From NCBI RefSeq assembly GCF_000003815.2, contig NC_049987.1, forward strand, positions 11,926,778 to 11,990,777: a DNA stretch of 64,000 bases. Reading direction: 5' to 3'. The notes below the pieces were generated by a model. The model made no database searches, was not told where the DNA came from, and worked only from the letters and a program-made list of their open reading frames with translations. Positions 32,401-47,400 of the stretch are shown here, piece by piece. The DNA comes from Branchiostoma floridae (Eukaryota; Chordata; Leptocardii; Amphioxiformes; Branchiostomatidae). Made by a program: the position numbers and the translations under genes. The first letter of the stretch is position 1; each line of letters opens with the position of its first letter.

Positions 32401-35400
32401 CAGACATTACATAAAGTCCAGGGGGCTGCAATATCTGTGTGGGGGATTTGTGTCCCGACATATCGTGGTTGGTTCTGAAAACATTGTCACATGTATAAGA
32501 AGAAAAGATAAAATTCTTCCCAACAACCTGCTTGAAAATTCTACGACATCTATTTTATACTGTACGACGAAAATTTACACAGATTACCGTCTTGCAATAA
32601 GGTACTTTCTGGAAAAGAATCAAGGTCAATACTGCAAGGGAAATTTTCGGACTGTCACACCCTCAGACACCCTTCCTTACTACCTCGTACATATGGCCTA
32701 AGTCACATTTCCAAACCGGGGCCCGGCCGGGCAGCTTTCGGGAACGAAAAGTACGATATAAAAGAAACCAAGCTTCACAAAACGCGAAGAGAATAGTCGT
32801 GGGCATCATTTGTATGAATTTTACGTATACATTTCAATTTATATTTCCACAAATGGTCACAAATAGCCCGTCCGGGCCCATGTTTGGAAATGTGACGTTA
32901 GTCTAACTGGAGATGGATAATGGTGGCAAATATATATTGATCTGGGGTAATTTTAACTTTTCCTGATCCATCCCCATGTACGTAGATTACATTCTGTCCC
33001 GAGGGGGAGAGGGTGTGTGCACAAGTACAAAGGCGAGGCGATGAAATGAGGACGTTTTCTTATCTCGTTCTACCTGCTGTTCAAACGTTAACATTCATCC
33101 CTTGGATCAGCAGCAATCCAGTCCCCTTCCCCTATTGTGTCCCGTGTAATAACCTGGGCGGTGAATAACGCCTCAAGTCATGACTACAAAGACGTGTATT
33201 TTGTATTTCACCTTTCAGGTCAGTGAGTAATGCTGTACAGACATTCAGATTACTTCCTCCATTCAAACCGACCACCACACCTTAATGTGTGAGCTCTCTA
33301 GATAGATTTGTGTGTTATTGTGAACTTCAGTGTGTTTTATCCAAGCTTAGGACCTCCATGAAAAAATGCTGCATTTTCTATTCTTTCTGCCGTTTATTTT
33401 TGTTGTAACAACAGAATACGTGGAATTTTTTCACGAATTTCCTAAGCTTGGATAAAAACACATTGAGGTTCACAATAGATCTGGGGTGCTTACACCTCTC
33501 AGTGTGGATTTTATTTACACCCCCTCCTCATAGTTAGTAGATAGAATATAAATAGTTTTATGAATAATTCTCTTCTTTGAATATTAAGGCTGAGGCTAGA
33601 ATAGAGCGTCTCTGATGTTGTTGTTGGCCTTTTAAATACGTGTATGTACTAGTAATATGTCAAATGCATACGAAACCGCGGCGTATAACCTCCCTCTTAA
33701 TCAGCACTCTCGGGTATCAATTAGTTTCCTACATAATAAATCAGGTTTGTAGACGATGCTAATTGAAAGTAAGGGAAAATGTCAAAGGCAAAAGGCTTTC
33801 CGTCTCAAAAAAAAGTACATGTATGACAATCATACCCAGTGACAGCAGGCTTCCTTTTTGAATTATAAAAAAAACGTACTTACTACCAAACGTAATACGA
33901 TATTTATGCTGAATTGATATTTGAGTATATTCTAACAGCCAGGCTCATAATAAGCCGGATTCTGGACATCATCACGTATTAAGGAAGACTTGAGAGGTAT
34001 GAAGCGGACACATTCGAAATGGGTCGTCGTACTATTTTGACTCTGTAGGGTTTTCAAGCAGGGTGTGACACAACCAACCGCCGACAAGGAAGGATCCAAC
34101 ACAATCCTATCTGTAAACAGGACACATGAATTTCGTACAACATGTGTGCGACTATCCAACGAGTAACTTTAGTCTGCGTATATATAGATCGTACGAAGAT
34201 CGTACGAAAAATGTGAACTGGCATTTACTGGATGAAAAAAATGTAACTTGGTTTCGCGTGTCTGGTGTTCTCAGAAGGATGAAAAATACTATTCCTAACC
34301 AAATATTTCCTAAACACAAGTCAAGGGCTGTTACAGGGATAACCGATTGTAGCAGGGGCTGATTCGTGCTATGGGAATTACTGAGTTGAATGTACAAGTT
34401 TATGACTATGTATCAATGTGGTCACCTCACCTGTCTTGTGGTAAAAGTCGGTTAGGAATGTCAGTAATGTTGGGATAGTTCGCTTTTATAACGTTTGTAC
34501 ATTACACAATGGTAGCGGATGTAAACTAACCAGGATAATACCAATATTTAGTGTCACCAACGCACAGACTAATGTTGGGATAGTTCGCGTTCTATAATGA
34601 TTAGAGCGGATGTAACTAAAACTAAATAGAGTGGTGTCCAAACTAACCCACATCCAGCCCCTAGCCTGACTAACCCCTACCCCCTAGTCAAACCCCACCC
34701 CCAGAGGCGTGGGACCCACTTCCATCTTTATGTGTCGAGATAAATATACTACAGGGCTCGAAATATGCTTTTCTGCATACCTGCACTGGTGCAGGTAACA
34801 CACATTGGAAATTACCTGCACCAGGCAAATTCTACCTGCACCACTCTGAGTGTAGGAGGTATGGATTATGCTGAAATAGTTCAGGAACCGTGGCTATTTT
34901 TTTTCTTCTTTTACATGTATACTTTATAGGGGGTAATATTCAATGCAGCTAATAGCAACCCACATACACGTACATCATATGATATTTATGTATAAAACCC
35001 AGTACATGGACCAGTGCAGGTTAGGTGCAGGTAGACATCAGAAATACCTGCACAGCTCCAATTTTACCTGCACTAACCTGCATATGTAGGTGATATTTCG
35101 AGCCCCGTATACACAACAGGTTGGTTTGTCTGCCATGTTACTTTCGATTTCCGTGACTACGTAACCATAGCATGGTTACCAAGTGGGACCGGAGGTGTGA
35201 GGTAGGAAGAGTCACCCACTAACTTCTTCCGAAGAGTTATGGCTGACATGACTCGATCACAAGACATTCCGAAGGAGTTGAGCGACATGAGTCATAATTA
35301 AGAACTAGAACCAGCAGGAAAAACAGGTCCAGGTCTCAGCTTAAAGCCAAGTATGTAATCGCTATGAGTGTACAACAAAAGCACTACGTCATGTCCGGCT

Positions 35401-38400
35401 CTTTGAAAACTTCGTTCCCAAGTTTGAGAGTTTGAGACCAGCTTGAGATTTTGCTCGCTGCTTAAGAACTAAATATGGCACACACACCATACACATGCTT
35501 CCCAATTCAGCCTCCAGAGTTTGTGAACACAAAGCATGTTGTTTGTTCCGAGGAATTTGCCGGTGAACTGTTCTAAAAGGAGTGCCCTGCACACCTGCTC
35601 AGCTCTGAACACGACACACCTCTTCCGTTATCAACCACGCGAAAACACAAATACAGTTTGGGTCAACCCTTGGGTCACGACTTCAGCAAACAAGGTGCTA
35701 CAGTACTGCTCCAAAAACAACTTGTGGAAATTTGTGTTCACAAAAATAAATCTTCTTCGTACAGGAAGCACAAACCCCGCTGAGGGCAGTGAGCGTGTAA
35801 ACAGTTTTGTTCCAAACTCTTGCTAGGCGCGGAATAAATGGGACTTTGCGTTGTACTTTCTTAGTTAGGAACGATGGCACAATGCATGGAGCAATCTACG
35901 AACAAGGGCTAGTCATCTGAAAACGACAACCAGTTTTGGTCTTGGCGTCTCGCTAAGTTTCAATGAAAAATAGCGTGTGTGGTTTATTTGCATGGATAAA
36001 GATCCTCCTCAAAAGAAAGGCTATCGTCATCGAAACAATAAAATACGGTATTGGACCTTCAATAGAAAGAATTCACAAAGCATATTAAGGCACAAGTTTC
36101 AAGAAGCAATTGAAAGACATTACTAATAGCTAATATCAATCTAGAAATGGGACTTTTAGCGAAATGTGTGGTTATGTTCATGAATATGTTATTTGATGTA
36201 AATCATAAAATCAATACAAACGTTCTCGTTATCATTTTATAAGCATATTATCGGACTCTGTTTTGAAGACATATTTTTCATGAATTTCCTTGCGTGGTGC
36301 ATGCAGTACGGAAATACCTGTTTGGAAAATGATACTGTAAAAGTGTTGAAAGCGGGTGATAGACACACACAAAGAAGGTGGCATTGAGGAAACATCAATT
36401 AAGAGTTGTAGGTGTGTCATGGTAACATTTACATTGTGTTTACACTTGGCCTACACATTGTTTACACATGGCTACCGCCTAACCCAACAACGTGACGTCA
36501 CTAAAACAATCATGCTGTACAGGATGTCTTTACCCATTTTTACACCTTAAAAGGACGCAAAAGGAGCCCCAAAATCCCCCTAAGTGGGGTTTACACCGTA
36601 GCCACGCCTACCTTATAATATATAAATATGGCCAAAACTCTCGTAAGATTTGTACCAGCGGGCCCCACGTGCACTTAAGACTGTGCTCCTGAACTACCCA
36701 CTTCTTGTTCTTTATTGTCGGCACTGTCTCAGACCCATTATGGCTACTCACAGGGTAATGTATTTCAGTCTTACGTTAAGTGTTCTAGTTCTACTTAGCC
36801 TCGCGGCTTGTAGTCCACGAGAACAAGTTGGCCGGGCGGTTGCTCGCTCGAGAAAACGTCACGTTAACACTCTGTCGAGACTGGTCGGTGGTGCGACGAA
36901 ACTGGCGGGGAAAGCGCTGGATGCAATGGTGAGGTTTGTTATTTTTAGAAGCAGCTTCGGTCGGTAAGCTAGTAGTGGCCGCGATTTTCTCTGTGTGTCT
37001 CCCTCCATGAAGACTAAACGAGTGGCGGCCACTACCTGCCCCCGACCAAAACCTATGCTTGGTGAATAGAGGTGTCACCATGTATGTTTTGAACTCATTA
37101 TTTGATTCATAGTCTGAAAATTCGCCCGTCCTTCAAACGTTTTGAGACACGATAGACAAATACCGTTGTGAAATGAAGTTCTGTACTTCTGCGTTGTTGT
37201 TTCCAGCAATCCCGCCACTATATAGAAGAGGCTACTCTGTGTGACTTCACCTTGAAATCGCTCCCGCGCGAGTCCAAAGTGTTCGCACAGGTAAGTAGCA
37301 TGCAGTTGCCATGTTAGGCAAAGTAAGGAGTGTTCTCACGTCAATATAAGCTATATGTTAGGAAATGCCGACCTTTGTTAGCGCTGAACTTTTAACTCAA
37401 TAGCTAGACACTTGGTACACAGTCTTTAACACGGCATTATGTGCTCTTACAACATAAGGAGAGTGGTAATTGGTGCCCAGTCTACAGCTAGATCATGTCT
37501 TTATCGTTATTTCTTGGCACGTCCTGATGGGCATGTATTACTATTTTTTGCACAAACGACATACTGAACTGAACTGAACTGAACATACTATGACCCTGAG
37601 CAACGCTATGATTCAAAGTGACCCCCATTAAGAAAATCCCTGTCTTTTATTTTAAGGGTGCAGACGTTCAGAGTCAGCTTACAGCCATTGTGGACACATT
37701 ACTGGCGTACGACAGCTTACTAAAGGCGGTGCGGTACGACGAGCTGACCCTGCAACACCTCAACACTGCCGGGGAGGTGGCCCGGGCTCGGGCAGCAGGC
37801 CAGGCCGTGCTGAGGCGGCTCCGACAAACGGTAGGTACCCATTCCTGGCGTAGTACAGTGGTTAGTGACTTTAACCGTCAAGATCAAGAGGGTTGGAAGT
37901 TCGAGTTCCTGCTCATTGAACATGTACGTATATACGTTAAGCCGTTCATTGAACATGTCGAAAAGAACTAATCGGTGGCAAAAAGACACTCCTTGGCCGG
38001 AAACACTCTTGGCCAGCTTATGATACTACCTTATGCCACCTGCTTGGAGATTATAGAAAAAAGCTGGGGGAATTTCCCCGATACGCTGCGCCTCCTCCAT
38101 CCGCGTGATATTCCTACCAGGAACTAGATACAATGAACCTGTAATTGCTCAACATTGTATCTGTCTCCTCTGTCGCGACCAACGGGCAATGCAAGAGTAG
38201 ATGTTCAGTGAGCTAAATTGGTTTGAGATCAGTTTCTGGTCTATTTTTCTTAACAATGGAGATTTTAACCTTCATTTGAAAGCCTGTTTTCCTGTACATC
38301 TTGGGGCGGTGTCCTACCTCCTGGCTTGATAATTTTTATGAGAGATGTTTGTAAAAAATTAAAAGATATCAAATAGCAAACTAGAGGCTCGATTAAAGCC

Positions 38401-41400
38401 ACCCTAGTCATAAAGGCAAACGCTTGCTTTCCTCTGAAATGCATGTTTGGGCAGTTCTACTAAGTCTTTGGTGAAATAAAATGATACCCTAAAATTGATC
38501 ATTATGCTCTCAGGCGAAGCAGGATATGCACTGTGACATCAGTTTCCATGACGACCAGATGACTACACCCTCGGCCGTACCCAGACCGCAGGACCGCCAA
38601 CTCCGGGCTGCCATGGTGATGTACAAGTACCGAGGGTTCTTAGGGAAACTGGGGGATTACGTCACAGGGCTGTGTATGACGTCATGTGGCAGGTGTGGGG
38701 AATAAGAGCCACTAAGAATCTCCAAGGAGATGTTGGGTGGGAAGGTCACGCTTTCTGGCTGTCATGTTTGACTGACACGTAGGGGGGAACTGTCCTTTCT
38801 TCCAACATCTGCTTGATGATTCTACCACCTACCTCTGTACGGGGAACCCAGGGGGTCATTCCCAGGCCTCCATTGGCATAGAAATGATTGGTGAAATATG
38901 ACATCTGCATTCACTGTGCATTGCCAGTATCTTATATTAAGACATGTAAATTGCCAGTGTTTTACTGAAAACCTATCTATATGTAGTTTTGTAAAGGAAA
39001 GTTTTTTACTCTCGGGTTCATTATAATGTAGCAGAGGTACATGTACTACATACGTGAAAATTACAACTGCTCTACATTATCTAATTTTTCTTCTTACTTG
39101 TCTGGTATATTTCGATCCTGGATGTATATCCAAACTTGAAAGCACACGCCTGGCAAGAAACGTACGTCTTTACAAGACAACTTTATCTTTTTTTATTTTA
39201 TTTATTCATCTATTTACCGGTTCGGCTGAAATATACGTCTGGTCTGTCCGCCTAGCCATTATCAAGACAGAGCGGTTATAGTGTGGTGGTCAGTTTTACG
39301 TTTTAATTCTTTACCTCATTATATGCAAAACGTATATTCAGACTTGTCGATGAACCAAAGGCAAGACATGTATTTCTTTATAAGATACTTAAGGTGTGTT
39401 GGTAGTGGAAATTAGCTACTGAGTTTTATATCATTGTATCCAGGAATCAAACTTGTCGATTGCAAGAAGATCTTTATTGTACATTTTCCTAACCATGCTT
39501 AGTACAGGTGACAACAAAGACATGTTTACATGTACACACATATCGGTATGTCACTCTTCGTAATGGTGAAAGTGTAGGATTGTATGTGTCTAGCAATATG
39601 TGATCTATCAAGATGAGATACTTGTATTATTTAACAGAGTTATGGTAGGGAAAAATTGATCATTCTTATCTTAATATTAATGTATCGGGGAATTATTATA
39701 TCTAAATATGTCAATGTAGTAATGACATGGAATGTACGTCTTCATAAGACACCCTCAACACCAGTGTCGTGTATTTAAGAAACATTGTCACATTATCAAG
39801 CATAGACTTAGATATATATGTATTAAGGTTTTTGTACGATATTTAGAATAAAGTTTTGGTACTCCTGGAAATAAACATATGTCGTTCCTGCATGGCATGC
39901 CTCGGTGACGTTATTCATATCATAGTCATTACTTATCTTCCTTAATCTAACTTAGACACAGTACGAACATCTGACAGGCTCTGTTGTTAACGTGTTCTCA
40001 AAAGCGCCACCTACAACGGGAATCGATAACTACAACCTATACGCACAACTCAATGGGACACAGTCCTGTATACAGTTCTTTCCAAGCAGAGGTTGGTAGG
40101 AAAATCGTGACCTTTTTCTTTCATCAATTGGTGGGAAGGCCAGTCGAAAAAAAAATGATGAAAGGAAAAGTTCACGATTTTTCCCACCAACCTTTGCTTG
40201 AAGAGTAGTACTAGTATACAGCACTTTGCTATGCCACTGTCAGTTGGGAATACATACACCTGAATATTTTCCCATATCCTTCAAGCATGAAATTTTACAA
40301 AATAGTTGTTAACCCTATTATTACATGTCCTTATCAGCCACAGCAAGCCTGTACTTAGTAAACATAATCTGATATCATCATCTCCCGGGAGATATGATTG
40401 GTTATAATCACAGCCAATCAAAATCCTTGTGTTAACTGAACCGCCCAGATCCGGTCTCATGAGAAATGTTTTCTTCTGATTACAACAACTTCAAATTTGT
40501 CAGTCGCTTTCCTATCAACAACATATCTGGAGTCTATTTTAATTTTTGATTGCAGCATATTCTAGTGGGAAATAGCCTACAGACTGGTTTTATAACGATT
40601 TGATTTGCGGGGTGGAGTGAGTCTGACGACATGAAGTTGCGGGTGAAGGGGGGCGCATCTTGCACTTTTTGTTCATAATTCTATTTTTGTGTGATTACTT
40701 ATATTGTGAAATATTTAGAAAACCATTGAAAGTCTATCTACAGCGTACTGACTGTAAAAAAAAACTTTGCCTCACATTCTGACATGAAAGCCATATGTGG
40801 AGCACAAATTACATCTATATTCATCTAGACGTGCAGTCATAGACTACTCTAAAGATTTAGAATGCATTAAAAATTTTACTGAAATAGAGAAGCATATCAC
40901 TAATACAAAGCAGACATAATGCTAGATTTAAGCAAAAATATCCTTTTAAATCATGGATTTGAATTACTTCCGCCACCCAAACTGTTAATCGTGGGCTACA
41001 AATCTAAACTGTCGGACCTCTGAGATCTCATTACTGTTAATGAACGGCTATTTTTCCGTCTCATTATTCTGCCAGCCGCCCTTATCGCGCAGAACCAACT
41101 GTTATGTTCCCATTGTCCCACTCTCTTTGCACAGGGGCACTCGAACTGTTTGGTAACAAGTAAAATATTGGGCGTACTTGTTAAGGGAGAGAATGGCCTC
41201 CGCAGCCTAATCGCTTTGTGTGCTCTTTCAGACGTACGCTAGTCGTAAGAAAGGGGGCTAGGAATACGGGGGCCGTCGCTATGGTGACGGGATGCGCGGA
41301 GTAAGTGAATTGGACACGCTGGTCTTTCATCAGTGAAGAAAACGGCTCCTCAGCACAACAAAGGGGACTCCTCGTCACAATCGGCTCGGCATTTGCCTGA

Positions 41401-44400
41401 GAAAGGGAGTTTCCCGCTGTTCGTTCCCCGTGAGCCAGGCGGCCATTGTAGACAGGCATCAATACCGTTTGCTACGCATACCCGATCCCTGAGGTACTAG
41501 GGACTGGTGGGATATTCACTGAGTTCACACGCCGTCAATAGTACCTTAATCAACAACAGTGCGACTTTAAGGAGAATTTTATTACGTCTTGGATTTTACT
41601 GACCTTGTCGTAGATCGGGAGGTAGCGGGGCAGGTCCTTGTCTCGGATCGTCGCCAGGAGCTCCGTCGGGTCCGACTGGAAAGGTATCCCGAGGAACTTC
41701 AGCTGGAAGTCACGGACACCATCCGCCAGCATATCAATCCTGGTGAGTACAGACAGGGATATAATAACTTGTCGTTATTTTGTGGAAGATTTAAGGTCTT
41801 CCACCACAACCGTTGTTTATGGTTCGCCGTGTTCGATAAGTTTGACATAATAGTAATACAGAAAATGTGTCACGTTAGATTTTATGGCAATGATAACAGT
41901 AAGGAAGGTTATTAAATCAGACTAACGTTAAAAAAATACTTAGTAGTACAAAGCATTCCTGTTTTGTTTCATAAAGGTGTGCACTTTTATCATCTTCTTT
42001 TTCTTCTGGGTGGAGTCAGTATCTATATGATATCTCTGATGTTGCAGGAATTTTAGTCTCTTGTTGTAGATAACAATCCTGCATATCCATCTCAAATTGA
42101 CAAGCTCAATCATTAATAAATACAAAAGGCATTTTCTTTGCATAAGAAGCTGCTTAATTCTTAATTGACTGACTCTTTGATGATTGATTGATCGATTCAT
42201 TATCTTAGTGGTTGGTTGATTAGCTGATAAATTGCTCTGGTAAATATTGCATTGATATCGCATATAACCAATGCTTGTGTTAAGCTTAACACTATTATTT
42301 GTCATATCAGTGATGTCAATACATTGCACTAGTGAGTTTAGCTTAAAGTTTATGTATGGAAGGGCGACAATGGTACATCGTTAGGCCTAGGAAAAGCAAC
42401 GTTGTGTTTCCATATACAGTCCTGAAGAAAAAGTCAGTAGGTAGGGATCCTCTTCTATTTTTTTTAGAGTTCGGCCGAAGTGAGTTCATTTTAGTTTAGA
42501 TATGGAAAACTGAATTGCTTCAGGACACTGTTATTTTTCAACAGTATATTTAAATCATACAGATAGACTAGATTCTATTATGTAGGGTGCCAACATAAAG
42601 GGACCAAGGTTTGGTGAGATGTTTGAATAATACCATCACAACCCCCTCCCCAACCCCAAAAAAGGCAGGGTTGGCAAGTTTTGGTAGGGTAGGTTGGGTA
42701 TACCCCATTGGTATATTCTATCTCTCTATATTATTATATTTACCCCCCACCCTTTCCTCATCCTCTCCAAAACACCCGTTTCATACTCCAATAGGTTAAG
42801 CGCATTACAAAAGCTGGGAGAACAATCGGCCAGGCGCACAATGAGCCCAGAGATTGAAAAGTCTCCCGGTTTTGTCCCGTCATCTGTGTGGCTTTCAGCA
42901 GCTTGTACCAGCCCAGCCGCAATATTGTGGAGAAGAGATTTAGTCAACAGATTGGCTTTAAATCATAGATGATGTAGTAATTCTGGGAGTACAGCGACCA
43001 CTATACAGACTGTACAAAATACGAGTAAGGCTAACGTCACATTTTCAAACCTGGACCCGACAGGGCTGTTTGTGAAAACGAAAATAGAAATGTAGACGTA
43101 AAAGTACACACAAATTATACCCACGACTTTCCTCTTTGCGTCTTTGCATATCATACTTTTCGTTCCGGAAAGATGCCCGGCCGGGACCCGGTTTGGAGAC
43201 GTGACGTAAGGCCTAAGATACTATTCTTAACTGCAGGACAGGCTACGGAGTGTGATAAACAAGAAATCTTTTTAAAAAAGCTGTGCCTTGCCGCGTGGTA
43301 GGAATATCGTCAGGAAAAGGTAGGTCGGCACTTCAAGCCCGGCAAGGCAAAATGCTGTGCCTTGGCGTGCAGTAAGGATAATTTGCTTGTCTGCTAAATA
43401 CGTATTATTAAAATTTTGACACTAGAAACCACGAAAATGAGAAAATCTTACGATTATATTTGAAAGGCAACACTCTGAAAATACAAATGGCATTCTGTGC
43501 CCATCATCAACCCAAAATACGATCTTTTTCACGTGCACGTGTTTACGGTATAGGCCGCATGTAGCCAGTCACAAGTATGCAAATGAGCTAACTATATTTA
43601 GTACCATGCAAACACCGCATGTGACCATGTTGGAACACGTTTTCAGCTGTGTTTGCCGACGAATTCCTGCCGTTAGGGAGAATTTGCGGCCTCAAAACTG
43701 ATATCACAAGTGAAGCGAAGTTATAGTTGTTGTTTTACTTTCATTATTTTGAAAGAACTTTGTAGCGTCATAGCGAGATCAACCGATATGTTTGGATGAC
43801 ATAGCGGCGCGGAAATATATGCTTCGACGGCGTGAATTTTGAGCAAAAATACCGCAGAATTATGGTTAGAAAACCCAAGGAGCTTTTATCCTTGGAAAAC
43901 CCCACATTTTATTATTTCAGGGGTCCCTGGTCCAATTTAAAAGAAATAATAAGTGTACCGTCCAAAATAAGAACGTAGCGGGTGGATTCTGCGGCTGAAA
44001 AAAATAAACGTAACTGTTACCTAAACATGCACTCTTGAAAATGCAGACCAAAAAGTCCCAAAGGTGGGTTTTCATGGTTCTGGTCGCATGACGAAAATAT
44101 TCTTATATCAAATGGATGTTATAAAAAGGTAAAAGGACAATTGAAAAAAAAAAACTTTCACTAGGCGGGTTCGAACCGGGGTCGGCAGTGTGGCGACTAT
44201 TCACGCTAACCACTACGCCATGCTAACATTCCCAGTACCACCTCGTATTAACAGGTATCCAAATCTAAGGCATAACTTGAATACGTCCGTTCATTCCAAG
44301 ATTCAAAGATTCTAATGTCTAATCCTCCGAAAAATGTCTAAACAACTGTTACTTATGTGAAAAGTTTGTAATGAGACGAGAGCCTGGCAAAATAATGTCG

Positions 44401-47400
44401 GGAAAGGCATGTTACAAGCTCTGATTGGCTGGCTGGAATCTCGGTGTGTCAATAGCCTGTTTAGGCTATAGGCACACTCAGTGTGTCAATAGCCACAGCG
44501 ATATAACAAAATGATCCTAAATATTATCTATTGCGACTTCTCGTGTGACGTTTTGAGCTGGCGCTCTCCTAAACTCACGTTAGCGTTTTGCTGCGGTCTC
44601 GGAAGGCCTCTCCAACGTTTTGATGACGTCATGGCTACTTATATATTCACATACAATTTATTAGCCTGATTTGGAAATTGTTTCATCTTTATGAATAGCT
44701 AATGCAATTCTTGTTGCGAGATAATGCACTTGATTTTATGTCACTCCAAATGAATTTGGAATTTTACCATACAAACGCTTCATTTATTCAATGTAACCAA
44801 ATATTAAATGCTTTTAGAACCGACCGCAAACAGAAACAAATACGTAAAATGGACGGTTTAAAATTCAACAGGGATGTACCATTGTCTGCCTGAGCCGTCA
44901 AACTTGTCCATGAGAAAGGCGATTTGGAAGGGCCTTTGGAAGGGGCTTTGGAAAGGCTGGGTTAAAAGGTCCGTCCATTGATCCATGGAAAAAAGCTGGC
45001 GTAAAGCCTTGCCTCGCGGCAAGGCAAAAAACGAAGAAATAAAATGAAGGAAGGGATGAATGAATGAATGAAAATAAAACAAAGCAGAAAGAAAAGGTAA
45101 CAGAGAGAAAGAAGTAGAGAAAGATGGAAAGAATGAGGGACAGAAAGAAAAGACGTAACACGATGTATCAGCTGACAAATAAGACTCTACAAGTCAAAAC
45201 ATGAACCCATCATGTTGATAGTTTGACACTGTTTTATAAAGCAGACGCCGTTCCGATCGGCGGTTATGGAGAATTGATTGGGCCGGCAGATTTACCATGA
45301 CGTGTGTGACAGGACAAAGACAAGGATGGAACAATGTACGCTTCATGTGAGCGAGACAGACGGGCGTCGGGTGACAGATTGGGATGGAGGAGATGATAAA
45401 GTTCTAGTTTCCTTCGCAGACACTCTAGGTAGGATCGGTGTTTATTTTTTTAGGAGCGATGATTTGCGATTTTCAACAGGTAATTCCAGAGAGATCGTAG
45501 GTATTGGAGAACCTGTTCTGTGTTGAAAATCAGCGCTTCCCAAATGAAAAACGCTGACCACACAAAAAAGGTCTGCGAAGGAGGCTAATTCGTCGCGCAC
45601 AGATTGGGCGAATTGTCTACCACACATATATACATACATAACTGTCTGATAAAAATCGTACAATGAATTATTTTTTTCCGTTCTGCGACAGGAAAACAAA
45701 TATTTCTGGCATTCGAAACCTTGCCTAGGCTTCTTCTAGTGCACACACGCACTTCAGTCATTTCTTGCTATACTGTATTGTGACGGTGGACCTGACAGAA
45801 TCAGCCAATCTGGTACGTCTATGACTCCATGTCCAGTGTACGGGACAGCTGACCGTGACTAACACGACCACCTGTAAACATGCCGGGTCTCTAGGCCGGG
45901 GAGGACGCTAACACAGATTGCCAGTAACACCAAACAGAAGTCTAGCTGTCGCTAGTCGGCGTTTCGATATATTACTTCGTGTGTATCTGATTGTATAACA
46001 CACGATCTTTGTATGGATATGTTATCATGATAGGTGTACCCACTTGAACTTTTGGTCACAATTGGTAAGGCTTATACTTAAAACGTATGAAGCTGATGAT
46101 AACATACGTAATACGCTGTATTGCCTACTAACACTTAGCAAATAGCATGAAAGGGACAAATCTAGCTAAGCTAGTTGTGTTGTTCTTGAATTATGACTAT
46201 GCTTCGAATGCAAAATTACTCAGCAACAGAGTTGTAGGTAGGTAGGCAGCCTGGGTACCATCCGGGTAGTAGTTCGCTCCTATGTTCGCGTCTGCTACCC
46301 AGAAGAGAAGCGACTGTAACGTTATATAGTGTACAATTAACGCCGGAGCGAACTACTTTCCGGATGGTACCCAGGCTAGTTGTGAGGTGCTTTTTGAAGA
46401 GAAAAATGTACTAAAGTTTCGAGTTCCTTTTGTCTTAGTTGTATTGATCAAAATGTTCCAGAAGTAGTGTTGATAGGTATTTACAACTTCAAGTGACCAG
46501 TAATGCGGCAGTATCTCTCGTTTTCCGTCGACCCTATGTGTTCCAGGTCGCCAGTTTGTTACCACGTTCGGTCACGTGACACATTTAAATTCCTGTCGCA
46601 CTTCACGTTGTCGCCCGGCGAGTGGGGAAGCCCACAAACCGCCCTCATCCCGCGGTAATTTGATTTCTGGCGGAGATTTCTCTGGTGTATCAGTCAGTGG
46701 ATATTGGACGTGACGGCTTTACAAATCACCCCCGGTTACTTACTTACAACCCCCGGTTGGTATATCTATTTCTAGCCAGAGATCTTCGAAAATGATTTCG
46801 AAAATCATGACTTGCTAATAGGTAGAGCACAATCTAGCAAAACAATAATATACTAATAGGCAGTATGCGCAGCAGATACACTTGGTGAAAGCTAATCTCG
46901 AACCAGATCCACGGTGCGTTATGTATAACGTTAGTATCAAACTCCCCATATGACTCCCTTAGCCGGCTATAGTCCCTGGCCAGCTTTGATACTATCTTAT
47001 GGCACCGTAGGATCTGCTTGGAGATTAGGTGAAAGCTAGTGCGAAGTCTTAGTCCAGCAGTTTTTATACTGTGTTTAGCTCGAAACATGAATGAGCTTTG
47101 AAGCAATTTGTGAGCGGATTTTTACAACCGTTATCAAGGACGGATACCAATTAATGTTCCAATCTTCGCGTGAGATTGAATATGATATACACAACATCAG
47201 CCATTATCACCACTGATGTGTGCACAATTGTCCCACACGGCCACCAAACTGGGCCGTATAACCACAGGCGCCCCCCTCCCCACAGCGAGAGGAAATGTGC
47301 ACCACCATCCCCTGTATACCGTCCCAGTGCCGTGTCCGCTAGCCACGGTCCGTGCACAGGTGCGACCGTCATTACGGCCTTATTTTAAACAGCTCAGATC

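Larger units (their letters stand above)
31647..36492. other. Proximal part of the 10 kb GST intron, repeat-rich
   Basis: No coding exon recognised between the GST exon at 31515 and the nested gene. It carries three inverted-repeat elements (32700, 33316, 34752). Stretches such as 35110-36480 show nothing I can name. Confidence 0.5.

Noticed and set aside
36560-36580. NF-kB site upstream of the nested gene (GGGGATTTTG on the minus strand)
   Set aside because: Fits the consensus at only eight of ten positions and lacks the CC end; too weak to report.
44163-44224. Functional tRNA gene
   Set aside because: A and B boxes are good but T and acceptor arms do not pair; kept only as a tRNA-like fragment.
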